From Rhizobium sp. GN54 (GTDB lineage Bacteria > Pseudomonadota > Alphaproteobacteria > Rhizobiales > Rhizobiaceae), in NCBI RefSeq assembly GCF_021026345.1, contig NZ_JAJNCZ010000001.1, forward strand, positions 1,054,001 to 1,118,000: 64,000 bases of DNA, given 5' to 3'. The notes below the pieces were generated by a model. That model saw only the letters and a program-made list of their open reading frames with translations, was not told the origin of the DNA and did no database searches. The stretch's first letter is position 1. Each line of letters begins with the position of its first letter. This document shows, piece after piece, positions 1-15,920 of this stretch. Made by a program: the position numbers and the translations under genes.

Positions 1-284
<284 letters not shown>

Positions 285-293
285 GGTCTGAAA

Positions 294-318
294 GGTGCGC
301 GCCCGTCCGGCGCGCACC
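294..318 (+). promoter_or_regulatory. Perfect hairpin in the rpoB-rpoC spacer
   Basis: A 10-bp perfect inverted repeat (arms 294-303 and 309-318, 5-nt loop) starts 9 bases after the rpoB stop. No T-run follows, so it is more likely an RNA-processing or stability element than a full terminator. The function is inferred only from its position between rpoB and rpoC. Confidence 0.4.
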
Positions 319-466
319 GCTGCCTCTCCGCTTTAGAATGGCGGGGAGGTGCTTCGTCGCCTCGTAGCGGGGCGGCATTCCGTTTCAAGCGGCCATTGCG
401 GCGCCCGGGTATTACCGCCGCATTCGCCCGCTAAGCTGAGGGCTTAGGCCCACAAAGGAGACAGGC

Positions 467-4681
<4,215 letters not shown>

Positions 4682-4730
4682 GCCTGCTGCCGCCGGGGCG
4701 ATCTGTCGCACCGGCCTACCTGACCAATGC

Positions 4731-4765
4731 GAAACGCCCGGAGCAATCCGGGCGTTTCTTGCGTT
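4731..4765 (+). terminator. Intrinsic terminator after rpoC
   Basis: A 12-bp perfect stem (4731-4742 with 4747-4758) has a GCAA tetraloop and is followed by T-rich sequence. It lies 50 bp after the rpoC stop and most likely ends the rpoBC operon. Confidence 0.85.
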
Positions 4766-4929
4766 TTGCCAGAGCGTGCGTTGACCCTGCTCAACGGCAC
4801 GGAACCTTTTAACGGTTCTAATTCCTCCGTAGCCCGAGGCAGCCTGCAGCAGAGCGGGCCAGGCCTTGGAATTTGAAGCTGCGAGCGGCCCGGCTCCCAC
4901 GGGTGCGCGGCAGCGAAAGGAGGCAATTG

Positions 4930-5991
4930 ATGAAAAAGCTGTTGTTGAGTTGTTCCGTTGCGCTGTGCGTCCTGTCGGCCAATGCGGCCGTCGCGTCAGA
5001 CCCTGCACCCGCCGATCTGCGCCAGACGGCGCTGGAAATCTTCCGCCCGCTCCCCTCGACCGTCCCGGCGGTGAGGGACAACCGCATCACGCCGGAGAAG
5101 ATCGCGCTCGGCAAGGCGCTGTTCTTCGATCCGCGCATGTCGGCGTCGGGCGTGTTCTCCTGCAATTCCTGCCACAATCTCGGCACCGGTGGTGACGACA
5201 ACCTCGAGACCTCGATCGGCCATGGCTGGCAGAAGGGGCCGCGCAATGCGCCGACGGTGCTGAACTCGGTGTTCAACGTCGCCCAGTTCTGGGACGGCCG
5301 CGCCGAGGACCTGAAGGCGCAGGCCAAGGGACCGGTGCAGGCCGGCGTCGAGATGGCGAACACGCCGTTGCAGGTGGTCGCGACGCTGAATTCGATGCCG
5401 CAATATGTCGCGTGGTTCAAGGCCGCGTTCCCCGGCGAGAGCGACCCCGTCACCTTCGACAACTTCGCCAAGGCGATCGAGGCCTTCGAGGCGACGCTGA
5501 TCACGCCCGCCCCCTTCGACGCCTATCTGAACGGTGACGACGAGGCGATGAGCGTCGAGGCGAAGCAGGGGCTGCAGCTCTTCATCGACAAGGGATGTGC
5601 CTCCTGCCACGGCGGGATCAATGTCGGCGGGGAGGGGTACTATCCCTTCGGCCTCGTCGAACGTCCCGGCGCCGACGTCCTGCCGGAAGGCGACAGGGGG
5701 CGCTTCGCCGTGACCAACACGGTGGATGACACCTATGTCTTCCGCGCAGCGCCCCTGCGCAACGTCGAGCACACTGCGCCCTATTTCCATTCCGGCAAGG
5801 TGTGGGATCTGAAGGAGGCGGTGACGCTGATGGGGGAAACGCAGCTCGGCGAGGAACTGGCGAGCGAGGATGCCGACCTGATCGTCGCCTTCCTGCATGC
5901 GCTAACGGGAACCGTGCCGGACGTCGTCTATCCGATCCTGCCGGCGGAGACGCGGTCGACCCCGAAGCCGACCGCCGAAATCCGCGACTGA
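4930..5991 (+). CDS. Di-haem cytochrome c peroxidase, periplasmic
   Basis: Bacterial cytochrome c peroxidase / MauG-family protein of 353 residues, expected to reduce hydrogen peroxide in the periplasm with electrons from small cytochromes. An N-terminal signal peptide is visible (MKKLLLSCSVALCVLSANAAVA). Two haem-binding CXXCH motifs follow, in FSCNSCHNLG and GCASCHGG. The motif TAPYFHSGKVWDLKEAV near the C-terminus is typical of the family. An upstream in-frame ATG at 4873 exists, but the start at 4930 is chosen because it gives the signal peptide directly and has an AAAGGAGG ribosome-binding site at 4917-4924. It has its own flanking terminators, so it is a separate unit between rpoC and the str operon. 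Confidence 0.93.
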   Translation: MKKLLLSCSVALCVLSANAAVASDPAPADLRQTALEIFRPLPSTVPAVRDNRITPEKIALGKALFFDPRMSASGVFSCNSCHNLGTGGDDNLETSIGHGWQKGPRNAPTVLNSVFNVAQFWDGRAEDLKAQAKGPVQAGVEMANTPLQVVATLNSMPQYVAWFKAAFPGESDPVTFDNFAKAIEAFEATLITPAPFDAYLNGDDEAMSVEAKQGLQLFIDKGCASCHGGINVGGEGYYPFGLVERPGADVLPEGDRGRFAVTNTVDDTYVFRAAPLRNVEHTAPYFHSGKVWDLKEAVTLMGETQLGEELASEDADLIVAFLHALTGTVPDVVYPILPAETRSTPKPTAEIRD

Positions 5992-6017
5992 GGCGGCCTG
6001 CCGCCGCCGAAATGGAA

Positions 6018-6042
6018 CCGCCCGAACCGTCGGGCGGCTCTT
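6018..6042 (+). terminator. Terminator between convergent genes
   Basis: An 8-bp GC stem (6018-6025 with 6030-6037) is followed by CTCTTA. It lies 26 bp after the peroxidase stop and 30 bp before the end of the convergent minus-strand gene, so it could serve both. The short T-tract keeps confidence moderate. Confidence 0.6.
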
Positions 6043-6067
6043 ATGGGCCGAGAGCTGCCGGTCCCGG

Positions 6068-6364
6068 TCAGGCGAAGCGGATGATCGCGACCTCGCCTTC
6101 GAGCGCGCCCTGGTAGGCGGAGGCGTGCGGCTCGTCGATCGGCGCATCGGTCAGCGTGCCGATCTGGTCGAGATCGGCCTCCAGGAAGCCTTCTTCCGCC
6201 AGCGCGTTCAGCGCCTCGCGCACGGCGCTGTCGTCGTCGGGCGCCCGCAGCATGACGTGGATGTCGATGCCTTCGTCGTCGCCGTCGCGCTCATAGGCCT
6301 TGCCGATGATGATGAAGACCATGGCGTCTTCATTGTTGTTGTCGTTGTCGGGAGAGATGGACAT
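6068..6364 (-). CDS. Small conserved-looking protein of unknown function
   Basis: A 98-residue acidic protein beginning MSISPDNDNNNEDAMVFIII. It contains a compact alpha/beta-looking region (IDIHVMLRAPDDDSAVREAL) and ends in EVAIIRFA. No signal peptide, membrane segment or known motif was recognised. Longer in-frame starts exist upstream, but the ATG at 6364 is preceded by GAAGGAAG at a good distance, and upstream codons look like non-coding sequence. It is convergent with the peroxidase gene and divergent from rpsL. The function is unknown. Confidence 0.75.
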   Translation of the reverse strand: MSISPDNDNNNEDAMVFIIIGKAYERDGDDEGIDIHVMLRAPDDDSAVREALNALAEEGFLEADLDQIGTLTDAPIDEPHASAYQGALEGEVAIIRFA

Positions 6365-6926
6365 GGCGCTTCCTTCAGGTTCGCGATCTGGCAACGTCCT
6401 TACGCCGATCGGGCCGAAATGGAAAGCGCGGGCGAGGGGAGGCGAGGCGGCTGCGGGCGAGGCGCGCGGCTGCAACGACGGCATTGATTCTTCCTTTGCG
6501 ATTCCTTAAGAATCGTCGGGCCGAAGCATTTCGGAGTGCCGGCCGTTCCGGCTCCGGTTTAGATTGCACGCCAGCGCGCGAACGCCTCGAAATTCAGGGC
6601 GTTCATGAAGGGCGAAGCAAGAATATTTCGCCAGTCCCCTTGACGTGCAGGGCGTAAGCCAGTAGAGCCACGCCCATCGGAGCCTATGTGAGGCTGGCTG
6701 GTTCAGTACGACTCGTTCTGAAGTTCGCCTCAAACAAGGCTTCAACGCACGTTGAAGACATGAATGCTGCACGCATGACGCGGCCTGGCTGCGTCCTCTG
6801 CCTTAGAGGGCCATTCGCAAAAGGCGGATCGGTCCTGTTTTGCGCATGAAAAGAAGCGTGTGGCAGCCGCCGGCAACGGCAAAATCCGCCCGCAAGGGTA
6901 ACGAGACAAGATCAAGGGATGGTTGA
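6365..6926. other. Intergenic region upstream of the str operon
   Basis: There is no convincing gene in these 562 bases. It must hold the promoter of the minus-strand small gene and the str-operon promoter (listed separately). A perfect 8-bp inverted repeat (6740-6747 and 6750-6757, 2-base spacer) lies in the presumed rpsL leader. The remainder shows nothing recognisable. Confidence 0.6.
6640..6668 (+). promoter_or_regulatory. Candidate promoter for the rpsL-rpsG-fusA-tuf operon
   Basis: CTTGACG provides a -35 box (TTGACG at 6640-6645) with a 17-bp spacer to TAGAGC at 6663-6668, matching the alphaproteobacterial CTTGAC-N17 pattern. It would give a leader of about 250 nt before rpsL. This is pattern-based only. 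Confidence 0.45.
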
Positions 6927-7298
6927 ATGCCTACCGTAAACCAGCTGATCCGTAAGCCGCGTCAGGCACAGGTAAAGCGCAATAAGGTTCCCGCTCTCCA
7001 GGAGAACCCGCAGAAGCGCGGCGTATGCACCCGCGTGTACACGACCACGCCGAAGAAGCCGAACTCGGCTCTGCGTAAGGTCGCCAAGATCCGCCTGACC
7101 AACGGCTTCGAAGTCATTGGTTACATCCCGGGCGAAGGTCACAACCTTCAGGAGCACTCCGTGGTCATGATCCGCGGCGGCCGCGTGAAGGACCTTCCGG
7201 GTGTGCGCTACCACATCATCCGCGGTGTTCTCGATACCCAGGGTGTCAAGAACCGCAAGCAGCGCCGCTCCAAGTACGGCGCGAAGCGTCCAAAGTAA
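6927..7298 (+). CDS. rpsL: 30S ribosomal protein S12 (uS12)
   Basis: Ribosomal protein S12, 123 residues, part of the decoding centre of the small subunit. The conserved loop [11 protein letters not shown] carries lysine at position 43, and GGRVKDLPG carries lysine at 88. Both are the streptomycin-sensitive state of these well-known resistance positions. It is the first gene of the str cluster and is followed after 53 bp by rpsG. The start is preceded by AAGGGATGG. Confidence 0.98.
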
Positions 7299-7339
7299 CC
7301 AGTCACCGGCGCCATTTCGCTGGAACCCAATTTAGTTGA

Positions 7340-7822
<483 letters not shown>

Positions 7823-7842
7823 TCTCGAAAAGGCAGTCCATT

Positions 7843-9942
7843 ATGGCACGCGAATACAAGATCGAAGACTACCGTAACTTCGGTATCATGGCGCACATCG
7901 ACGCCGGCAAGACGACGACGACCGAGCGTATCCTCTACTACACCGGCAAGTCCCACAAGATCGGCGAAGTCCACGACGGCGCCGCCACGATGGACTGGAT
8001 GGAGCAGGAGCAGGAACGCGGCATCACCATCACGTCCGCTGCCACCACGACCTTCTGGAAGGGCCGTGACGGCAAGATGCGCCGCTTCAACATCATCGAC
8101 ACCCCCGGCCACGTCGACTTCACCATCGAAGTCGAGCGTTCGCTGCGCGTTCTCGACGGCGCCATCGCGCTGCTCGATGCCAATGCCGGCGTCGAGCCGC
8201 AGACGGAAACCGTCTGGCGCCAGGCCGAGAAGTACAACGTTCCGCGGATGATCTTCTGCAACAAGATGGACAAGACCGGTGCGGATTTCTACCGCTCGGT
8301 GTCCATGATCAAGTCGCGCCTCGGTGCGACCGCAGTCGTCATGCAGCTGCCGATCGGCGCTGAAAGCGAGTTCAAGGGCGTCATCGACCTGGTCGAGATG
8401 AATGCGCTCGTCTGGCGCGACGAATCGCTCGGCGCCCAGTGGGACGTCGTCGAGATCCCGGAAGACATGAAGGCCCAGGCCGAGGAATATCGCGAGAAGC
8501 TGATCGAGACCGTCGTCGAGATCGACGAAGCCGCGATGGAAGCCTACCTCGAAGGTAACTACCCGGACAACGACAAGATCCGCGAACTCGTTCGCCGCGG
8601 CACGATCGACGTGAAGTTCCACCCGATGTTCTGCGGTACCGCGTTCAAGAACAAGGGCGTACAGCCGCTGCTCGACGCCGTCGTCGACTACCTGCCGTCG
8701 CCGGTCGACATTCCGGCCATCAAGGGCATCGACGTCAAGACGGACGCCGAGATCGAGCGTCATGCGTCCGACGAAGAGCCGCTTTCGATGCTGGCCTTCA
8801 AGATCATGAACGACCCCTTCGTCGGTTCGCTCACCTTCGCCCGCATCTATTCCGGCAAGCTCGAGAAGGGCACGTCGGTCATGAACACGGTCAAGGAAAA
8901 GCGCGAGCGCGTCGGCCGCATGCTGCAGATGCACTCCAACTCGCGTGAAGACATCGAAGAAGCCTTCGCAGGCGACATCGTTGCGCTGGCGGGCCTGAAG
9001 GAAACGACCACGGGCGACACGCTCTGCGATCCGCTGAAGCCGGTCATCCTCGAGCGCATGGAATTCCCCGAGCCGGTCATCCAGATCGCGATCGAGCCGA
9101 AGTCCAAGGGCGACCAGGAAAAGATGGGCCTCGCGCTCAACCGCCTGGCAGCCGAGGATCCGTCCTTCCGCGTCAAGACCGATGAGGAATCCGGCCAGAC
9201 CATCATCGCCGGCATGGGCGAGCTTCACCTCGACATCCTCGTCGACCGCATGCGTCGCGAGTTCAAGGTCGAAGCCAACGTCGGTGCTCCGCAGGTGGCC
9301 TACCGCGAGACGATCACGAGGCTCTGCGAAGAAGACTACACGCACAAGAAGCAGACCGGTGGTACCGGCCAGTTCGCGCGCGTCAAGATCATCTTCGAAC
9401 CGAACCCGGAAGGCGAAGACTTCAAGTTCGAGTCCAAGATCGTCGGCGGCGCCGTTCCGAAGGAATACATCCCCGGTGTCCAGAAGGGCATCGAGAGCGT
9501 TCTGTCCTCCGGTCCGCTCGCTGGCTTCCCGATGCTCGGCGTCAAGGCGACGCTCATCGACGGTGCGTTCCACGACGTCGACTCGTCGGTCCTGGCGTTC
9601 GAAATCGCATCGCGTGCCTGCTTCCGTGAAGCGGCCAAGAAGGCTGGTGCCCAGCTTCTCGAGCCGATGATGAAGGTCGAGGTCGTGACGCCGGAAGACT
9701 ATGTCGGCGACGTGATCGGTGACCTGAACTCCCGCCGTGGCCAGATCCAGGGCCAGGAATCGCGCGGCGTGGCCGTCGTGATCGCGGCGAACGTGCCGCT
9801 GGCGAACATGTTCAAGTACGTCGACAACCTGCGCTCCATGTCGCAGGGCCGCGCGCAGTACACGATGACGTTCGATCACTACGCACCGGTTCCGTCGAAC
9901 GTGGCGCAGGAAATCCAGGCAAAGTATTCCGGTCAGAAGTGA
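7843..9942 (+). CDS. fusA: Elongation factor G
   Basis: Translocation GTPase EF-G, 699 residues. The GTP-binding motifs are all present: P-loop AHIDAGKTT at 17-25, switch-II DTPGH at 86-90 and NKMD at 140-143. The full five-domain length is retained, ending in the domain V sequence [15 protein letters not shown]. It acts in the cytoplasm on the ribosome after peptide-bond formation and in ribosome recycling. It is 20 bp after rpsG and 68 bp before tuf, so co-transcription is likely. Confidence 0.98.
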   Translation: MAREYKIEDYRNFGIMAHIDAGKTTTTERILYYTGKSHKIGEVHDGAATMDWMEQEQERGITITSAATTTFWKGRDGKMRRFNIIDTPGHVDFTIEVERSLRVLDGAIALLDANAGVEPQTETVWRQAEKYNVPRMIFCNKMDKTGADFYRSVSMIKSRLGATAVVMQLPIGAESEFKGVIDLVEMNALVWRDESLGAQWDVVEIPEDMKAQAEEYREKLIETVVEIDEAAMEAYLEGNYPDNDKIRELVRRGTIDVKFHPMFCGTAFKNKGVQPLLDAVVDYLPSPVDIPAIKGIDVKTDAEIERHASDEEPLSMLAFKIMNDPFVGSLTFARIYSGKLEKGTSVMNTVKEKRERVGRMLQMHSNSREDIEEAFAGDIVALAGLKETTTGDTLCDPLKPVILERMEFPEPVIQIAIEPKSKGDQEKMGLALNRLAAEDPSFRVKTDEESGQTIIAGMGELHLDILVDRMRREFKVEANVGAPQVAYRETITRLCEEDYTHKKQTGGTGQFARVKIIFEPNPEGEDFKFESKIVGGAVPKEYIPGVQKGIESVLSSGPLAGFPMLGVKATLIDGAFHDVDSSVLAFEIASRACFREAAKKAGAQLLEPMMKVEVVTPEDYVGDVIGDLNSRRGQIQGQESRGVAVVIAANVPLANMFKYVDNLRSMSQGRAQYTMTFDHYAPVPSNVAQEIQAKYSGQK

Positions 9943-10010
9943 CCGGAATACGCCACCCGAAACGAATTGAACCATTCCCCGTCTAGGGGACAGAAAATGG
10001 AGAGCCGGAA

Positions 10011-11186
<1,176 letters not shown>

Positions 11187-11529
11187 TCTCGACGCAGTGT
11201 CCGTCGAGCAGTCGGCGGGCAACGGCGGAATTCCCGGGCCGCAGTGCTATGCGGCCCGGGCATAGCCGCCACGATAGATTTAGTCGGCCGCACCGCTTGC
11301 CGACGAGAGCAAAATAGTGCAAATGGCGCGCACGCGTGATTTGCACCTGCTTCGTCATGGTGCGATCGCCAAAGGACAAGGCCGGCCACGGCCGCTCAAA
11401 TAGGAAGGGGCAGGGGAAACCTTGTCCCTCCGATCTTTGAAAAACTAGCGGACTGGCCGGACATTTATCGAAGTTCAATGCGTGTTCCCCAAGGGGTTCC
11501 CGCGATAAACAAGAACAAGGACAAGTCGT
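11187..11529. other. Intergenic region between tuf and rpsJ
   Basis: These 343 bases separate the str genes from the S10 genes. They contain an 11-bp perfect GC hairpin (arms 11233-11243 and 11250-11260) without a T-run, a dyad of 8-bp perfect arms (11317-11324 and 11339-11346), and a TTGAAA hexamer at 11437 that could be part of a -35 box for rpsJ. No protein gene or tRNA was seen. Confidence 0.6.
11233..11260 (+). terminator. Hairpin after tuf, probable terminator or processing element
   Basis: An 11-bp perfect GC-rich stem with a 6-nt loop lies 47 bp after the tuf stop. No U-tract follows, so termination efficiency is uncertain. Confidence 0.5.
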
Positions 11530-11838
11530 ATGAACGGCCAGAACATCCGCATTCGCCTCAAGGCGTTTGATCACCGGATCCTCGATGCCTCCACGCGTGA
11601 AATCGTGTCGACGGCCAAGCGTACCGGTGCCAGTGTCCGCGGTCCCGTGCCGCTCCCGACACGTATTGAGAAATTCACGGTCAACCGGTCGCCTCACATC
11701 GACAAGAAGAGCCGCGAACAGTTCGAGATGCGCACCCACAAGCGCCTTCTCGACATCGTCGACCCGACCCCTCAGACGGTCGACGCCCTGATGAAGCTCG
11801 ACCTCGCCGCCGGCGTCGACGTTGAGATCAAGCTCTGA
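11530..11838 (+). CDS. rpsJ: 30S ribosomal protein S10 (uS10)
   Basis: Ribosomal protein S10 / NusE, 102 residues, a component of the small-subunit head and of Nus antitermination complexes. The sequence [19 protein letters not shown] and the [20 protein letters not shown] loop are diagnostic. It is the first gene of the S10 block but is separated from rplC by an unusually long 170-bp structured spacer. The ribosome-binding site is AAGGACAAG just upstream. Confidence 0.98.
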   Translation: MNGQNIRIRLKAFDHRILDASTREIVSTAKRTGASVRGPVPLPTRIEKFTVNRSPHIDKKSREQFEMRTHKRLLDIVDPTPQTVDALMKLDLAAGVDVEIKL

Positions 11839-11874
11839 TCAGGCTTTGAGCAAGTCCGGCGCAAGCCGAATAAC

Positions 11875-11994
11875 AAGGAAGGTACGTGGCGGTAACGCCA
11901 ACGGCTTCTAGGAACGGGAAACCCGAAGGTCGGACGGCCTCCGTGGAATCCTTAAACAAAAGGCGTGTAGGGGCCTCGCCCCCACAGGACTTTT
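11875..11994 (+). promoter_or_regulatory. Structured spacer upstream of rplC, candidate ribosomal-protein leader or attenuator
   Basis: The rpsJ-rplC spacer can fold into an outer helix (AAGGA at 11875-11879 with TCCTT at 11949-11953, reinforced by ACG/CGT at 11884-11886 and 11942-11944). Inside it are a TGGCG/CGCCA hairpin closed by a GTAA tetraloop (11887-11900), a CGGG/CCCG hairpin (11915-11925) and a CGGA/TCCG hairpin (11931-11943, which competes with the inner helix). A separate 5+3-bp GC hairpin at 11966-11986 is followed by ACTTTT just before the rplC ribosome-binding site. The folding was done by eye. Confidence 0.4.
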
Positions 11995-12008
11995 AAGAGG
12001 AATGAACC

Positions 12009-12692
12009 ATGCGTTCAGGTGTGATTGCACAGAAGGTGGGAATGACTCGCGTCTACAATGACGCAGGAGAGCATGTCCCTGTAACAGTTTTGCGATTGGA
12101 CGGCTGCCAGGTCGTTGCCCATCGCACGGAAGACAAGAACGGCTACACCGCAGTCCAGCTCGGTGCCGGCCGCTCCAAGGTCAAGAACACGTCGAAGGCG
12201 CTCCGCGGCCAGTTTTCCGCAGCCAGCGTCGAGCCGAAGGCCAAGCTCGTCGAGTTTCGCGTTTCCGCCGACAACCTCATCGAGGTCGGTGCGGAGCTCT
12301 CCGCCAGCCACTTCATCGCCGGCCAGCTGGTCGACGTGACCGGCACGACGATCGGTAAGGGCTTCGCCGGCGCGATCAAGCGCCACAACTTCGGCGGTCT
12401 GCGCGCCACGCACGGCGTCTCCGTCTCGCACCGTTCGCATGGTTCGACCGGCTCCAACCAGGATCCGGGCCGCGTCTGGAAGGGCAAGCGCATGGCTGGT
12501 CACATGGGCCAGACGCGCGTCACCACCCAGAACCTCGAAGTCGTCTCGACCGACGAGGACCGTGGTCTCATCCTGGTCAAGGGTGCCGTCCCGGGTTCCA
12601 AGGGTGCCTGGATCGTCGTCCGCGACGCCATCAAGTCCGGCATCCCGGCCGACGCTCCGCGTCCGGCCGCTGTCCGCGCCGCAGCTAAGTAA
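12009..12692 (+). CDS. rplC: 50S ribosomal protein L3 (uL3)
   Basis: Ribosomal protein L3, 227 residues, binding near the peptidyl-transferase centre. The start [16 protein letters not shown] and the loop [24 protein letters not shown] are typical, including the glutamine methylated in many bacteria. The ATG has AAGAGGAATGAACC directly upstream. It is followed by rplD after 12 bp. The C-terminal alanine-rich tail is common in alphaproteobacteria. Confidence 0.98.
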   Translation: MRSGVIAQKVGMTRVYNDAGEHVPVTVLRLDGCQVVAHRTEDKNGYTAVQLGAGRSKVKNTSKALRGQFSAASVEPKAKLVEFRVSADNLIEVGAELSASHFIAGQLVDVTGTTIGKGFAGAIKRHNFGGLRATHGVSVSHRSHGSTGSNQDPGRVWKGKRMAGHMGQTRVTTQNLEVVSTDEDRGLILVKGAVPGSKGAWIVVRDAIKSGIPADAPRPAAVRAAAK

Positions 12693-12704
12693 GGGAGCCT
12701 GGTT

Positions 12705-13325
12705 ATGGATCTCAAAGTCACGACCCTCGACGGGAAGGACGCCGGCAAGGTTTCCCTCTCCGACGCGATCTTCGGCCTCGAGCCGCGCGAGGACATCATC
12801 GCCCGCGTCGTTCGCTGGCAGCTCGCCAAGAAGCAGCAGGGCACGCACAAGACCAAGGGCCGCGCGGAAGTTTCCCGCACCGGCGCCAAGATGTACAAGC
12901 AGAAGGGTACGGGCCGCGCTCGTCACCATTCCGCACGCGCTCCGCAGTTCCGCGGCGGCGGCAAGGCCCACGGCCCGGTCGTCCGCAGCCACGAGCACGA
13001 CCTTCCCAAGAAGGTCCGCGCGCTCGGCCTGCGTCACGCCCTTTCGGCAAAGCTGAAGGCTGAGAACGTCATCATCGTCGATGACCTCGTCGCCAAGGAA
13101 GCCAAGACCAAGGCACTGGCCGGCTCGTTCGCCAGCCTCGGCCTGACCAACGCCCTCATCATCGGCGGCGCAGAGCTCGACAGCAACTTCAAGCTCGCAG
13201 CCCAGAACATCCCGAACGTGGACGTTCTGCCGATCCAGGGCATCAACGTGTACGACATCCTGCGCCGCGGCAAGCTCGTGCTTTCCAAGGCTGCAGTCGA
13301 AGCCCTCGAGGAGCGGTTCAAATGA
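12705..13325 (+). CDS. rplD: 50S ribosomal protein L4 (uL4)
   Basis: Ribosomal protein L4, 206 residues, with an exit-tunnel extension ([20 protein letters not shown]). In E. coli L4 autoregulates the S10 operon; whether it does here is unknown, but the structured spacer two genes upstream makes the question relevant. The stop overlaps the rplW start by 4 bp (ATGA), indicating translational coupling. Confidence 0.98.
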   Translation: MDLKVTTLDGKDAGKVSLSDAIFGLEPREDIIARVVRWQLAKKQQGTHKTKGRAEVSRTGAKMYKQKGTGRARHHSARAPQFRGGGKAHGPVVRSHEHDLPKKVRALGLRHALSAKLKAENVIIVDDLVAKEAKTKALAGSFASLGLTNALIIGGAELDSNFKLAAQNIPNVDVLPIQGINVYDILRRGKLVLSKAAVEALEERFK

Positions 13326-13615
13326 CGGATCTTCGCCACTACGATGTGATCGTATCTCCTTCGATCACCGAAAAGTCGACGCTGGTCTCCGAACAGAACC
13401 AGGTCGTATTCAACGTCGCCAAGACCGCTTCCAAGCCTGAGATCAAGGCTGCCGTCGAAGCGCTCTTCGGTGTCAAGGTCACGGCTGTGAACACGCTCGT
13501 CCGCAAGGGCAAGGTAAAGCGTTTCCGCGGCTTCTCCGGCCGGCAGGGAGATGTCAAGAAGGCGATCGTCACGCTTGCTGACGGTCAGTCCATCGACGTC
13601 TCCACCGGGCTCTGA
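13322..13615 (+). CDS. rplW: 50S ribosomal protein L23 (uL23)
   Basis: Ribosomal protein L23, 97 residues, forming the docking site for signal recognition particle and trigger factor at the tunnel exit. The motifs [14 protein letters not shown] and [15 protein letters not shown] are diagnostic. It overlaps rplD by 4 bp and precedes rplB by 31 bp. Confidence 0.98.
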   Translation: MTDLRHYDVIVSPSITEKSTLVSEQNQVVFNVAKTASKPEIKAAVEALFGVKVTAVNTLVRKGKVKRFRGFSGRQGDVKKAIVTLADGQSIDVSTGL

Positions 13616-13646
13616 TCGAGCAGTCGGCTAAAGAGGACAAAAGAAA

Positions 13647-14483
13647 ATGGCATTGAAAAGTTTCAATCCGACCACTCCGAGCCAGCGTCAGCTCGTCATT
13701 GTCGACCGTTCGGGCCTGTACAAGGGCAAGCCGGTCAAGGCTCTGACCGAAGGTCTCTCCAAGAGCGGTGGCCGTAACAACCACGGTCGCATCACCGCCC
13801 GCTTCATCGGCGGCGGTCACAAGCGCACCTACCGCCTGATCGACTTCAAGCGTCGCAAGTTCGACGTCGAAGGCACGGTCGAGCGTCTGGAGTACGACCC
13901 GAACCGCACGGCGTTCATCGCTCTGGTATCCTATGCTGATGGCGAGCAGGCCTATATCCTGGCTCCGCAGCGTCTTGCTGCCGGTGACAAGGTCATCGCT
14001 TCCGACAAGGCCGTCGACGTAAAGCCCGGCAACACCATGCCGCTGCAGTACATCCCGGTCGGTTCGATCGTTCACAACGTCGAGATGAAGCCAGGCAAGG
14101 GCGGTCAGATCGCCCGTTCGGCTGGTACCTTTGTCCAGCTCGTCGGCCGTGACCAGGGCATGGCTATCCTTCGCCTGAACTCCGGCGAACAGCGCCTCGT
14201 ACCGGGCTCGTGCCTTGCTTCGATCGGCGCGGTTTCGAACCCGGATCACGGCAACATCAACGACGGCAAGGCCGGTCGTACGCGTTGGCGCGGCAAGACC
14301 CCGCATAACCGCGGTGTCGTCATGAACCCGGTCGACCACCCGCACGGTGGTGGTGAAGGCCGCACGTCCGGTGGTCGTCACCCGGTATCCCCGTGGGGCA
14401 AGCCGACCAAGGGCAAGCGCACCCGTTCGAACAAGTCGACCGACAAGTTCATCATGCGCTCGCGCCACCTGAAGAAGAAGTAA
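13647..14483 (+). CDS. rplB: 50S ribosomal protein L2 (uL2)
   Basis: Ribosomal protein L2, 278 residues, needed for subunit association and peptidyl-transferase assembly. The conserved motif [14 protein letters not shown] lies at about 226-239 and contains the functionally important histidine. The start has AAGAGGACAAAAGAA upstream. Standard length and position between rplW and rpsS. Confidence 0.98.
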   Translation: MALKSFNPTTPSQRQLVIVDRSGLYKGKPVKALTEGLSKSGGRNNHGRITARFIGGGHKRTYRLIDFKRRKFDVEGTVERLEYDPNRTAFIALVSYADGEQAYILAPQRLAAGDKVIASDKAVDVKPGNTMPLQYIPVGSIVHNVEMKPGKGGQIARSAGTFVQLVGRDQGMAILRLNSGEQRLVPGSCLASIGAVSNPDHGNINDGKAGRTRWRGKTPHNRGVVMNPVDHPHGGGEGRTSGGRHPVSPWGKPTKGKRTRSNKSTDKFIMRSRHLKKK

Positions 14484-14499
14484 GAGAGGTTAGTCAGAA

Positions 14500-14778
14500 A
14501 TGGCTCGTTCAGTATGGAAAGGCCCGTTTGTTGACGGCTATCTTCTCAAGAAGGCTGAGAAGGTGCGCGAGGGCGGCCGCAATGAAGTGATCAAGATCTG
14601 GAGCCGTCGCTCCACGATCCTGCCGCAGTTCGTCGGTCTCACCTTCGGTGTCTACAACGGCAGCAAGCACGTCCCGGTCAGCGTCAACGAAGACATGGTC
14701 GGCCACAAGTTCGGTGAATTCTCTCCGACCCGGACCTATTACGGTCACGGTGCGGACAAGAAGGCGAAGAGGAAGTAA
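14500..14778 (+). CDS. rpsS: 30S ribosomal protein S19 (uS19)
   Basis: Ribosomal protein S19, 92 residues, in the head of the small subunit. The motifs [20 protein letters not shown] and [15 protein letters not shown] are typical. It lies 16 bp after rplB and ends 2 bp before rplV. Confidence 0.98.
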   Translation: MARSVWKGPFVDGYLLKKAEKVREGGRNEVIKIWSRRSTILPQFVGLTFGVYNGSKHVPVSVNEDMVGHKFGEFSPTRTYYGHGADKKAKRK

Positions 14779-14780
14779 CG

Positions 14781-15170
14781 ATGGGCAAGGCAAAAGCCGA
14801 ACGTCGGCTGAAGGATAACGAGGCGCAAGCAGTTGCGCGCACGATCCGCGTCAGCCCCCAGAAGCTCAACCTGGTTGCCGCGATGATCCGCGGCAAGAAG
14901 GTCGACCGCGCTCTGGCCGAACTCGAGTTCTCTCGCAAGCGCATCGCCGGCACCGTCAAGAAGACGCTGGAATCGGCGATCGCGAACGCTGAAAACAACC
15001 ACGATCTCGACGTCGACTCGCTCGTCGTCGCTGAGGCTTTCGTCGGAAAGTCGATCGTCATGAAGCGCTTCCACGCCCGCGGTCGCGGCCGTGCATCGCG
15101 CGTCGAGAAGCCCTTCTCGCACCTGACGATCGTCGTCCGTGAAGTCGAAGCCAAAGGGGAGGCCGCATAA
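14781..15170 (+). CDS. rplV: 50S ribosomal protein L22 (uL22)
   Basis: Ribosomal protein L22, 129 residues, whose beta-hairpin lines the exit tunnel near the macrolide site. The segment [10 protein letters not shown]-like ([20 protein letters not shown]) and the loop [19 protein letters not shown] are diagnostic. The final base of its stop codon is the first base of the rpsC start, so the two are translationally coupled. Confidence 0.98.
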   Translation: MGKAKAERRLKDNEAQAVARTIRVSPQKLNLVAAMIRGKKVDRALAELEFSRKRIAGTVKKTLESAIANAENNHDLDVDSLVVAEAFVGKSIVMKRFHARGRGRASRVEKPFSHLTIVVREVEAKGEAA

Positions 15171-15886
15171 TGGGTCAGAAAATCAATCCGATCGGCTTCC
15201 GCCTCGGCATCAACCGTACCTGGGATAGCCGCTGGTTCGCCGACAACGCCGAATACGGCCAGCTCCTTCACGAAGACCTGAAGATCCGCAAGTATCTGAT
15301 GGACGAACTGAAGCAGGCCGGTATCTCGAAGGTCGTCATCGAGCGTCCGCACAAGAAGTGCCGCGTCACGATCCACTCGGCTCGCCCGGGTCTGATCATT
15401 GGCAAGAAGGGTGCGGACATCGAGAAGCTCCGCAAGAAGCTTTCCGAGATGACCAATTCGGAAACGCACCTCAACATCGTCGAAGTGCGCAAGCCCGAAA
15501 CCGACGCGACGCTGGTTGCCCAGTCGATCGCCCAGCAGCTCGAGCGCCGCGTGGCTTTCCGCCGTGCGATGAAGCGCGCTGTTCAGTCGGCCATGCGTCT
15601 TGGCGCCGAAGGCATCAAGATCACCTGCGCCGGCCGTCTGGGTGGCGCGGAAATCGCACGTACCGAATGGTACCGCGAAGGCCGCGTTCCGCTGCACACG
15701 CTGCGTGCGGACATCGACTATGGTACGGCAGAAGCGGAAACCGCTTTCGGCATCTGCGGCATCAAGGTCTGGATCTTCAAGGGCGAAATCCTTGAGCACG
15801 ATCCGATGGCCTCCGAGCGCCGCGCGACCGAAGGCGATGCCCAGGGCGCAAGCCAGGGCGAACGCCGCCGCCGTGAAAACGCTTAA
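15170..15886 (+). CDS. rpsC: 30S ribosomal protein S3 (uS3)
   Basis: Ribosomal protein S3, 238 residues, with a KH domain ([18 protein letters not shown] near residue 70-85) that helps form the mRNA entry channel and helicase activity. It starts with [20 protein letters not shown]. It overlaps rplV by one base and precedes rplP by 34 bp. Standard length with the usual charged alphaproteobacterial C-terminus. Confidence 0.98.
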   Translation: MGQKINPIGFRLGINRTWDSRWFADNAEYGQLLHEDLKIRKYLMDELKQAGISKVVIERPHKKCRVTIHSARPGLIIGKKGADIEKLRKKLSEMTNSETHLNIVEVRKPETDATLVAQSIAQQLERRVAFRRAMKRAVQSAMRLGAEGIKITCAGRLGGAEIARTEWYREGRVPLHTLRADIDYGTAEAETAFGICGIKVWIFKGEILEHDPMASERRATEGDAQGASQGERRRRENA

Positions 15887-15920
15887 TTCGCTTTAGGCGA
15901 GCAGATCGGAGAATAGAAAA

